Shown here in pieces: positions 1-4,850 of a stretch of DNA of 6,382 bases (within the stretch, counting starts at the first letter, position 1; each line of letters opens with the position of its first letter). Location of the stretch: contig SKGU01000332.1 in the NCBI GenBank assembly GCA_007117255.1, forward strand, positions 1 through 6,382, written 5' to 3'. Under the pieces are notes generated by a model. The model worked only from the letters and a program-made list of their open reading frames with translations. It searched no databases and was not told where the DNA came from. The DNA is from Natronohydrobacter sp. Lineage in GTDB: Bacteria; Pseudomonadota; Alphaproteobacteria; Rhodobacterales; Rhodobacteraceae. Made by a program: the position numbers and the translations under genes.

Positions 1-554
1 AAGGCGACATTGTCGTCGATCAGGACGAATATATCCGCCACGGCGCGACCATCGAGGCCATGCAGAAACTGCGCCCTGCCTTCACCAAGGACGGAAGCGT
101 GACGGCGGCCAATGCATCGGGGCTGAACGATGGCGCCGCTGCAGTGATGCTGATGAGCGCCGACGAGGCCGAACGCCGCGGCCTGACCCCGCTTGCACGC
201 ATTGCCAGCTATGCAACCGCCGGGCTTGACCCGTCGGTTATGGGGGTCGGCCCGATCTATGCAAGCCGCAAGGCATTGGCTAAGGCGGGCTGGAAACCGG
301 AAGATCTGGACCTGATCGAAGCCAATGAGGCTTTCGCTGCGCAAGCCTGCGCCGTGAACAAGGACATGGGCTGGGATGTCGAGCGCGTGAACGTCAATGG
401 CGGCGCAATTGCGATCGGGCATCCGATTGGTGCGTCCGGTTGCCGCATCCTCAATACGCTGCTGTTTGAAATGCAGCGCCGTGACGCGAAAAAGGGCCTT
501 GCAACCCTGTGCATCGGTGGCGGCATGGGTGTCGCCATGTGCCTGGAGCGCTGA
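1..554 (+). CDS. phaA: Acetyl-CoA acetyltransferase (beta-ketothiolase), C-terminal part, 5' end outside window
   Basis: Cytoplasmic thiolase that condenses two acetyl-CoA into acetoacetyl-CoA, the first step of polyhydroxybutyrate synthesis. The frame is open from base 3 to the TGA at 552-554, giving 183 residues. That is roughly the second half of a family that usually has about 390. Visible thiolase signatures are NASGLNDGAAA, the NEAFA motif, GGAIAIGHPIGASG with the catalytic histidine (codon at 420-422), and CIGGGMGVAM with the second catalytic cysteine (codon at 510-512). The nucleophilic cysteine of the N-terminal half lies to the left of the window. The ATG at 60 is internal: homology continues upstream of it in frame. 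A phaB gene follows on the same strand, which supports the biosynthetic PhaA role over a fatty-acid-degradation thiolase. The family call is firm. The symbol rests on the neighbour. Confidence 0.94.
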   Translation, partial: GDIVVDQDEYIRHGATIEAMQKLRPAFTKDGSVTAANASGLNDGAAAVMLMSADEAERRGLTPLARIASYATAGLDPSVMGVGPIYASRKALAKAGWKPEDLDLIEANEAFAAQACAVNKDMGWDVERVNVNGGAIAIGHPIGASGCRILNTLLFEMQRRDAKKGLATLCIGGGMGVAMCLER

Positions 555-567
555 TCTGAAGTCAAAA

Positions 568-596
568 GGGCCTGCGCAATAATCTTGCGCAGGCCC
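568..596. terminator. Perfect 12-bp hairpin between phaA and phaB
   Basis: GGGCCTGCGCAA (568-579) pairs perfectly with TTGCGCAGGCCC (585-596) around a TAATC loop, starting 13 bases after the phaA stop. Rightward, the stem is followed by CATCACTTC, not a T-run, so it is not a canonical intrinsic terminator for phaA. Leftward, it would be followed by TTTT (complement of 564-567), but no leftward gene is visible there. It may be a partial terminator, a processing site or a 3'-end stabiliser that sets the phaA:phaB ratio. The structure is certain and the function inferred. Confidence 0.55.
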
Positions 597-637
597 CATC
601 ACTTCTATAGCACTTGTGTCGTAACAACTTAATCCTG

Positions 638-646
638 AAGGAGGGG
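638..646 (+). promoter_or_regulatory. Ribosome binding site of phaB
   Basis: AAGGAGGGG contains the full AAGGAGG anti-16S match and ends 5 bases before the ATG at 652 (7 bases counted from AAGGAGG). This strong site fixes the phaB start and shows that phaB can be translated independently of phaA despite the hairpin in between. Confidence 0.85.
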
Positions 647-651
647 ACAGA

Positions 652-1374
652 ATGGCGAGAGTGGCATTGGTCACAGGCGGATCGCGGGGCATTGGTGCCG
701 CAATTTCCAAAGAGTTGAAAGACAAGGGATATAGCGTTGCCGCAACCTATGCAGGCAATGACGATGCAGCAGCCAAGTTCACAGCTGAGACCGGCATCAA
801 GACGTATAAATGGAACGCGGCCGATTACGAGGCATCCAAAGCAGGTCTGGCACAAGTCGAGGCCGATCTTGGCCCGATTGAAGTGGTGGTCGCGAATGCA
901 GGCATCACGCGGGATGCGCCGTTTCACAAGATGACGCCTGAGCAATGGAAAGAGGTGATCGACACCAACCTTACCGGCGTGTTCAATACTGTTCATCCGA
1001 TCTGGCCGGGCATGCGCGAGCGCAAATTCGGACGCGTGGTCGTGATTTCTTCGATCAATGGTCAGAAGGGTCAGTTTGGCCAGGTAAACTATGCTGCCAC
1101 CAAGGCGGGTGATCTGGGCATCGTAAAATCGCTGGCTCAGGAAGGTGCGCGCTTCGGCATTACAGCAAATGCTGTGTGCCCCGGTTATATTGCAACCGAA
1201 ATGGTGATGGCGGTACCTGAGAAGGTGCGCGAAAGCATCATCGCGGGGATCCCGGCAGGACGGCTGGGCGAGCCAGAAGAGATCGCGCGCTGCGTGGCGT
1301 TTCTGGTGTCGGACGACGCGGGCTTCATTAACGGATCGACCATCAGCGCGAATGGTGCACAGTTCTTTGTCTGA
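652..1374 (+). CDS. phaB: Acetoacetyl-CoA reductase (NADPH-dependent, SDR family)
   Basis: Cytoplasmic short-chain dehydrogenase/reductase that reduces acetoacetyl-CoA to (R)-3-hydroxybutyryl-CoA, the monomer for PHA synthase. The 240 residues match the usual 240-246 of PhaB. It shows the Rossmann glycine motif TGGSRGIG (8-15), NAG (82-84), N106 of the catalytic tetrad, S134 in ISSINGQKGQFGQ, and Y147/K151 in NYAATKAG. The NGQKGQFGQ-NY stretch is typical of PhaB and separates it from the related FabG. The C-terminal GSTISANGAQFFV also fits PhaB. The start is set by a strong Shine-Dalgarno sequence. It lies downstream of the thiolase, giving the common phaA-phaB order. No PHA synthase gene is inside the window, so that step must be encoded elsewhere. 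FabG is the only real alternative and is less likely. Confidence 0.95.
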   Translation: MARVALVTGGSRGIGAAISKELKDKGYSVAATYAGNDDAAAKFTAETGIKTYKWNAADYEASKAGLAQVEADLGPIEVVVANAGITRDAPFHKMTPEQWKEVIDTNLTGVFNTVHPIWPGMRERKFGRVVVISSINGQKGQFGQVNYAATKAGDLGIVKSLAQEGARFGITANAVCPGYIATEMVMAVPEKVRESIIAGIPAGRLGEPEEIARCVAFLVSDDAGFINGSTISANGAQFFV

Positions 1375-1385
1375 TAGACGCCGTA

Positions 1386-1408
1386 AGGTGTGTGCTCAGC
1401 ACGCACCT
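1386..1408 (+). other. Compact hairpin just after the phaB stop
   Basis: AGGTGTGTGC (1386-1395) pairs with GCACGCACCT (1399-1408) across a TCA loop, with one G-U pair in RNA form. It begins 11 bases after the phaB stop and is not followed by a T-run, so it is not itself a terminator. It may protect the phaB mRNA 3' end ahead of the real terminator at 1458-1484. The function is inferred. Confidence 0.4.
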
Positions 1409-1457
1409 GACCCTGTGCGGCTTGCAAACGTCTTTTGAAAACAGACAGTAAAACACA

Positions 1458-1484
1458 AAACGGCCCGCAAATCGCGGGCCGTTT
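1458..1484. terminator. Bidirectional intrinsic terminator between phaB and the DUF465 gene
   Basis: AAACGGCCCGC (1458-1468) pairs perfectly with GCGGGCCGTTT (1474-1484) around an AAATC loop: an 11-bp stem with a GC-rich core. Rightward it ends in GTTTCTCGT. Leftward it runs into TTTTGTGTTTTACT, the better T-rich tail. It sits between the convergent phaB and DUF465 genes (stops at 1374 and 1508), so it can serve both. Confidence 0.85.
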
Positions 1485-1507
1485 CTCGTAAATCTGTAGA
1501 TATGGTG

Positions 1508-1675
1508 TCAGGCGTGTGACAGGCGCTCGATTTCTTCCTTCAGGCGCAACTTCTGCTTCTTCATATCAGACACAACAAGATCGTCTACGCCCGGACTGCG
1601 TCGTGCGGCTTCGACCTGTTCAGAGAGGTGTTCGTGTTTCCGGCGGAGTTCTGCAATATGGGAACTCAGTGACAT
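1508..1675 (-). CDS. Small YdcH/DUF465-family protein
   Basis: A 55-residue protein starting MSLSSHIAEL and ending EEIERLSHA, too short for a typical ORF cutoff. It resembles the YdcH/DUF465 family: small soluble proteins predicted to form a helical hairpin, common in Alphaproteobacteria and of unknown function. Residues 5-25 and 37-53 are charged, heptad-like helices around a turn at about 27-33 (RSPGVDD). The family hallmark is the basic KKQKLRLKEEIERL segment near the C-terminus. The ATG at 1675 is set by AGGAGG 7 bases upstream. It lies 122 bases downstream of pncB on the same strand with no clear terminator between them, so read-through from pncAB is possible. A separate promoter is also possible but not obvious. 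Confidence 0.88.
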   Translation of the reverse strand: MSLSSHIAELRRKHEHLSEQVEAARRSPGVDDLVVSDMKKQKLRLKEEIERLSHA

Positions 1676-1682
1676 TCAGTAT

Positions 1683-1688
1683 CCTCCT
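1683..1688 (-). promoter_or_regulatory. Ribosome binding site of the DUF465 gene
   Basis: The minus strand reads AGGAGG here, 7 bases before the ATG at 1675. This full-strength site is the main evidence, besides family resemblance, that the 55-codon frame is translated. Confidence 0.85.
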
Positions 1689-1797
1689 ACTCTGATTGCG
1701 ACACATTGATTGCACCACAGGCCAGCGAGTCTGTCACTTAAAATCGGTGCGACCAGATGTCCTTTCGGCTGTTTTTTGCGATCACGGTAAAACCCGC

Positions 1798-3087
1798 TTA
1801 AACAATCACAGCTTGCACGCTCTGATCGCCGACACCAAACACCTGCTTGTAGCGCAGGATCTCAGCCTCCGGGCCCATCGCCTTGCGCGGGTTATCCGAG
1901 AGTTTGACGGTCGGACGCCCATTCGCCGAAGCGGCCTTGCACACCAGTGAAAACGGAGCGAGGCCGTCAGCGGGTGCAAAGCCCCTGAAATCATTCGTCA
2001 ATAGCGTACCCCATCCGAAGCCGACCTTGACACGCCCGGCGAATTGCCTGTGCAATTCCTCGATCTTGTTGACATCCAGCCCATCCGAGAAAATCACCAG
2101 CTTCCCGGTCGGGTCTTGCCCGCGCGACTGCCACCAGCGGATCGCTGTTTCTGCACCTTCTGCCGGATCGCCTGAATCGATTCGCATTCCGGTCCAGTCC
2201 GACAGCCAATCAGGAGCGCGGTCCAGAAAACCTTTTGTCCCGAAAGTGTCCGGCAGAATGATACGCAGATTTCCTGAGTGTTCGGCCTGCCAGTCTGCCA
2301 GAACCTGATAGGGTGCCTGGGCCAGTTCCGCGTCAGAATTGGCCAACGCGGCATAAACCATCGGCAGTTCATGCGCATTGGTGCCGATGGCCTCGACCTC
2401 GCGGCGCATGGCGATCAGGCAGTTCGATGTGCCAGTGAATTTCTCACCCAAACCTTCGATCATTGCCTGCACGCACCAATCCTGCCAAAGGAATGAATGG
2501 CGTCTGCGCGTACCAAAATCAGCAATACGCAATCCGTCGATAGTTTGCAGGCGTTCGATCTTTTCCCAAAGCCGGGTCATGGCACGGGCATAAAGTACCT
2601 GAAGCTCAAAACGCTTCATACGCCCCAGCACCGCACGCGAGCGCAGTTCCATCAGAACTGCCAGCGCCGGGATTTCCCAAAGCATCGCTTCGGCCCAGTT
2701 GCCGTGAAAGGTCAGCTCATACTGATCGCCGACGCGCTCCAGATGATAGGGCGGCAGGCGCAACTGTTCAAACCATTCCATGAAATCGGGCCGGAACATC
2801 TGCCGCTTTCCGTAGAAGGTATTGCCGCGCAGAAAGGTGGATTCACCACGCGACAGCGACAAGCTGCGAATATGGTCAAGCTGCTCGCGCAATTCCCCTT
2901 CATCGATCAAGGTGGCCAGCGGGATTTCCGTGGCGCGGTTGATCAAGCTGAATGTTACCTGTGTCGTGGGATGATTGGTAAAGACTGACTGACACATCAA
3001 CAGCTTATAGAAATCCGTATCGATCATCGAACGCACGATCGGATCAAGTTTCCAGCGGTGATTATAAACGCGGGTCGCGATATCCAT
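1798..3087 (-). CDS. pncB: Nicotinate phosphoribosyltransferase
   Basis: Cytoplasmic Preiss-Handler enzyme converting nicotinate and PRPP, with ATP hydrolysis, to nicotinate mononucleotide, which is then used for NAD. The 429 residues fit the PncB family (about 400-435). Visible motifs are DTDFYKLLMCQ (23-33) near the N-terminus, FGTRRRHS (191-198), FTGTSN (217-222), GTNAHE (235-240), whose H239 corresponds to the histidine phosphorylated in enteric PncB, RIDSGD (302-307), FSDGLD (333-338), GFGWGT (356-361) and KLSDNPRKAMG (396-406). The ATG at 3087 comes 3 bases after the pncA stop (TGA-GCT-ATG) and has no good Shine-Dalgarno sequence, so translational coupling to pncA is likely. The upstream gene supplies its substrate. 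No intrinsic terminator is evident after the stop. Confidence 0.96.
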   Translation of the reverse strand: MDIATRVYNHRWKLDPIVRSMIDTDFYKLLMCQSVFTNHPTTQVTFSLINRATEIPLATLIDEGELREQLDHIRSLSLSRGESTFLRGNTFYGKRQMFRPDFMEWFEQLRLPPYHLERVGDQYELTFHGNWAEAMLWEIPALAVLMELRSRAVLGRMKRFELQVLYARAMTRLWEKIERLQTIDGLRIADFGTRRRHSFLWQDWCVQAMIEGLGEKFTGTSNCLIAMRREVEAIGTNAHELPMVYAALANSDAELAQAPYQVLADWQAEHSGNLRIILPDTFGTKGFLDRAPDWLSDWTGMRIDSGDPAEGAETAIRWWQSRGQDPTGKLVIFSDGLDVNKIEELHRQFAGRVKVGFGWGTLLTNDFRGFAPADGLAPFSLVCKAASANGRPTVKLSDNPRKAMGPEAEILRYKQVFGVGDQSVQAVIV

Positions 3088-3090
3088 AGC

Positions 3091-3687
3091 TCAGGCCAGC
3101 ACGACACCAGCGGCGCGCAGTTCGGCAGTCGCGCGGACCATCGACCCGTCCAGATTGATGCCCCGGCACAGATCGCCCAGCACACGCACTTCAAAACCCA
3201 GCCTTGCCGCATCCAGCGCCGACCATGCGACGCAGAAATCTGTCGCCAACCCTACGAAATCCAGTTGGATCAGACCACGCGTGCGCAGATAGCCTTCCAG
3301 CCCTGTGGATGTTTTGTGATCATTCTCGAAGAACGCGGAATAGCTATCGATCCCGGCCCGGAACCCCTTGCGCAGGATCAGATCGGCGCGGTTCAGGTCA
3401 AGCTGCGGGTGAAAGGCGGCGCCAGCGCTGCCTTGAACACAATGATCGGGCCATAGCACTTGCGGGCCGTAGTCCATCTCGATCACATCAAAAGGCGCAT
3501 GTCCCGCATGCTGGCTGGCAAAGGATGAATGGCCCGCCGGGTGCCAGTCCTGCGTCAGTATCACGGCCCCTGCCCCGGACATCTGCGCATTGATCCCCGC
3601 GACGATCTCATCCCCGCCCGCAACAGCAAGCGCACCACCGGGGCAGAAATCATTCTGCATGTCGATCACGATCAGGGCATGGGTCAT
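3091..3687 (-). CDS. pncA: Nicotinamidase (nicotinamide deamidase)
   Basis: Cytoplasmic isochorismatase-fold hydrolase that deamidates nicotinamide to nicotinate and ammonia. The 198 residues are close to the usual 180-215. The catalytic triad is D9 (VIDMQNDF), K107 (LRKGF) and C152 (ATDFCV). Likely metal ligands are D47, H49 and H82, within DWHPAGH and WPDHCVQG. L147-A148 in GLATDFC matches the position of the family's cis-peptide. The ATG at 3687 has AAGGAG 10 bases upstream. It heads a leftward pncA-pncB unit, giving nicotinamide to nicotinate to NaMN. The divergent 102-base gap to trhO carries its likely promoter and a candidate operator. Pyrazinamide hydrolysis is a known side activity of the family. 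A related isochorismatase-like hydrolase is unlikely given the motifs and the pncB neighbour. Confidence 0.96.
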   Translation of the reverse strand: MTHALIVIDMQNDFCPGGALAVAGGDEIVAGINAQMSGAGAVILTQDWHPAGHSSFASQHAGHAPFDVIEMDYGPQVLWPDHCVQGSAGAAFHPQLDLNRADLILRKGFRAGIDSYSAFFENDHKTSTGLEGYLRTRGLIQLDFVGLATDFCVAWSALDAARLGFEVRVLGDLCRGINLDGSMVRATAELRAAGVVLA

Positions 3688-3697
3688 GGCGCGGCAC

Positions 3698-3703
3698 TCC
3701 TTG
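3698..3703 (-). promoter_or_regulatory. Ribosome binding site of pncA
   Basis: The minus strand reads AAGGAG, 10 bases before the ATG at 3687. The spacing is slightly long but supports this start. Confidence 0.65.
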
Positions 3704-3706
3704 CGG

Positions 3707-3720
3707 TAGCCCTAGGGCTA
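3707..3720. promoter_or_regulatory. Perfect 14-bp palindrome at the pncA promoter, candidate operator
   Basis: TAGCCCTAGGGCTA is its own reverse complement. It overlaps the proposed -10 box and transcription start of pncA, the usual position for a repressor site, and lies just upstream of the pncA Shine-Dalgarno sequence. No regulator gene is in the window and I do not recognise the site. The palindrome is seen and the operator role is inferred. Confidence 0.45.
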
Positions 3721-3743
3721 AGGTCCGCAAACGCTAAGGTCAA
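3715..3743 (-). promoter_or_regulatory. Proposed pncAB promoter
   Basis: On the minus strand, TTGACC (3743-3738) is a good -35 box. A 17-base spacer leads to a weak -10 box, TAGCCC (3720-3715). Transcription would start near 3708, giving a leader of about 21 bases. A 9-bp direct repeat, GACCTTAGC, overlaps both elements (3741-3733 and 3725-3717). This is inferred from spacing and box similarity only. Confidence 0.4.
3717..3741. repeat. 9-bp direct repeat GCTAAGGTC, two copies 16 bp apart
   Basis: GCTAAGGTC occurs at 3717-3725 and 3733-3741. The first copy shares four bases with the 14-bp palindrome. Two identical 9-mers 16 bp apart in a 102-bp promoter region suggest a protein binding site, though a pair alone is weak evidence. 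Confidence 0.45.
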
Positions 3744-3754
3744 CATCTCGTCTC

Positions 3755-3783
3755 TTGTCTGGACGCGGCGCGCACAGTAAACC
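3755..3783 (+). promoter_or_regulatory. Proposed trhO promoter, placing the start of transcription at the start codon
   Basis: TTGTCT (3755-3760) and TAAACC (3778-3783) are 17 bases apart. A start about 7 bases after the -10 box would fall on the A of the trhO ATG at 3790, giving a leaderless message. That agrees with the lack of a Shine-Dalgarno sequence. The boxes are weak, so this is a hypothesis. Confidence 0.3.
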
Positions 3784-3790
3784 GCGTCCA
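3760..3790. repeat. 9-bp inverted repeat ending on the trhO start codon
   Basis: TGGACGCGG (3760-3768) is the exact inverse of CCGCGTCCA (3782-3790), with 13 bases between. The right arm ends on the A of the trhO start codon. If transcribed it would fold over the translation start. If the message is leaderless it would act only as DNA, for example as a binding site. Confidence 0.5.
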
Positions 3791-4734
3791 TGTTAACCGT
3801 TGCAGCATTATATCACTTCACCCGATTTGACGACCCCGCGGCCTTGCGCGGGCCACTTCTTGCAGTGGCAGAGGCGCAAGGCGTGAAGGGCTCACTTCTG
3901 TTGGCGTGCGAAGGGATCAACGGCACGATTGCCGGAACCCGCGCCGGGATTGATGCCGTGATCGCGCATATCCGCACATTGCCGGGATGCGCCGATCTTG
4001 ACTGGAAGGAAAGCCCTGCGGAAGCCATGCCATTCGGGCGTATGAAAGTGCGCCTGAAGCGCGAAATCGTCACAATGGGCCAGCCCGACGTCGATCCGCG
4101 CGCGCGCGTGGGGCATTATGTATCGCCTCAGGACTGGAACGAGCTGATCAGCGCGCCTGATGTTGCCGTGATCGACACACGCAACGACTATGAAGTGGCC
4201 ATCGGTACATTCGAAGGCGCGATTGATCCCGGCACGACCAGTTTCCGCGATTTCCCGAAATGGTGGGAAGAAAACCGCCACCGCTTTCACAATAAACGGA
4301 TTGCGATGTTCTGCACCGGCGGCATTCGGTGCGAGAAATCGACCAATTATCTGCTGAGTCAGGGCGTCGAGGATGTCTTTCACCTGAAAGGTGGTATCCT
4401 GAAGTATCTGGAAGAGGTGCCACAAGACGACAGCCTGTGGAATGGTGCGTGTTTTGTGTTCGACCAACGTGTCTCGGTGGAGCATGGCTTAACACCCGGC
4501 CCCCATGTGATGTGCCACGCATGTCGCCGCCCATTGTCGCCCGAAGACACACGTCGCCCAGAATACGAAAACGGTGTGCAGTGCCATAACTGTATTGATG
4601 AATTCAGCCCGGAACGGCGCGCAGCGTTTCGCGAAAGACAGCGCCAGATCATGCTGGCGGAACAGCGCGGACAGCGCCATCTGGGTGCGCATCCCTCAAA
4701 ACGTGGCCCCGGCGCGTCAATCCTTGAGGATTAA
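3790..4734 (+). CDS. trhO: tRNA uridine(34) hydroxylase, rhodanese-like (YceA family)
   Basis: Oxygen-dependent enzyme that hydroxylates the wobble uridine (U34) of certain tRNAs to 5-hydroxyuridine, the first step towards cmo5U/mo5U-type modification. The 314 residues begin with the family N-terminal domain (about 1-95, with LLACEGINGTIAG at 38-49). A rhodanese domain (about 113-215) follows, with active-site loop FCTGGIRCEKS holding C175 and C181. The tail carries two Cys pairs, C242/C245 (CHAC) and C265/C268 (CHNC), that look metal-binding, then a basic Arg/Gln-rich end. The N-terminus is shorter than in E. coli, as in many alphaproteobacterial members. The start is limited by an in-frame stop at 3778. 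The ATG at 3790 is the first start codon and has no Shine-Dalgarno sequence. Transcribed divergently from pncA. The family call is firm. Confidence 0.94.
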   Translation: MLTVAALYHFTRFDDPAALRGPLLAVAEAQGVKGSLLLACEGINGTIAGTRAGIDAVIAHIRTLPGCADLDWKESPAEAMPFGRMKVRLKREIVTMGQPDVDPRARVGHYVSPQDWNELISAPDVAVIDTRNDYEVAIGTFEGAIDPGTTSFRDFPKWWEENRHRFHNKRIAMFCTGGIRCEKSTNYLLSQGVEDVFHLKGGILKYLEEVPQDDSLWNGACFVFDQRVSVEHGLTPGPHVMCHACRRPLSPEDTRRPEYENGVQCHNCIDEFSPERRAAFRERQRQIMLAEQRGQRHLGAHPSKRGPGASILED

Positions 4735-4755
4735 GCCCTGCGGGAGCTCAATTTC

Positions 4756-4783
4756 TTGACAGGTCTTTTGTCAGGCGTCTAGC
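4756..4783 (+). promoter_or_regulatory. Possible promoter upstream of the glycosyltransferase gene
   Basis: A consensus TTGACA (4756-4761) is followed after 16 bases by a poor -10 candidate, TCTAGC (4778-4783). The leader would be about 60 bases and would include the inverted repeat at 4795-4825. An imperfect direct repeat, TTGACAGG/TTGTCAGG (4756 and 4768), overlaps the -35 box. The -10 is weak, so confidence is low. Confidence 0.35.
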
Positions 4784-4794
4784 GGTACAAGTAA

Positions 4795-4825
4795 AAGCGG
4801 TCGACAACGACGCAGCGAACCGCTT
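4795..4825 (+). other. Inverted repeat in the glycosyltransferase leader
   Basis: AAGCGGT (4795-4801) and ACCGCTT (4819-4825) form a 7-bp perfect stem around a 17-base loop, 25 bases before the GTG start. AGCGGT also occurs directly at 4781-4786, so the left arm has a competing copy. The role is unknown. Confidence 0.35.
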
Positions 4826-4841
4826 CAGTGAGTGAGTAATT

Positions 4842-4846
4842 GAGGG
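4842..4846 (+). promoter_or_regulatory. Ribosome binding site deciding the GTG start of the glycosyltransferase
   Basis: GAGGG ends 4 bases before GTG 4851 and 10 bases before the alternative GTG 4857. An in-frame TGA at 4833 excludes earlier starts. The spacing mildly favours 4851, and homology begins only near residue 10, so it cannot decide between them. Confidence 0.55.
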
Positions 4847-4850
4847 TAGA

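Noticed and set aside
573..592. Possible PhaR-type CTGC...GCAG operator between phaA and phaB
   Set aside because: The half-sites are part of the long hairpin and are 13 bases apart, not the short 3-4 base spacing I recall for PhaR sites.
562..996. Minus-strand 144-codon frame overlapping phaB
   Set aside because: It is antisense to an intact SDR gene and its sequence looks like reverse-translated noise.
1694..1713. GATTGC direct repeat and a TTGAT half-site upstream of the DUF465 gene
   Set aside because: Only a 6-bp pair and a lone FNR-like half without its partner, well within chance.
1715..1732. TGGC...TGCA on the minus strand resembling a sigma-54 promoter before the DUF465 gene
   Set aside because: The GG to GC distance is 2 bases too short for a -24/-12 promoter.
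1741..1797. Terminator for pncB near the TTTTTT run at 1772-1777
   Set aside because: No stable inverted repeat precedes the run on either strand. On the minus strand it reads as A-run, which cannot serve as the terminator tail.
1883..2988. Several plus-strand open frames of 70-163 codons across this stretch
   Set aside because: They lie antisense to pncB, whose frame carries full family motifs. High-GC codon bias commonly creates such shadows, and their translations show no recognisable domains.
3892..4692. Minus-strand open frames up to 197 codons opposite trhO
   Set aside because: The translations are Arg/His/Cys-rich and without domain character, while the plus strand encodes an intact TrhO.
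4719..4732. AATCCTTGAGGATT hairpin at the end of trhO as a terminator
   Set aside because: The stem is only 5-6 bp, lies mostly inside the coding end, and is followed by AAGCCC, not a T-run.
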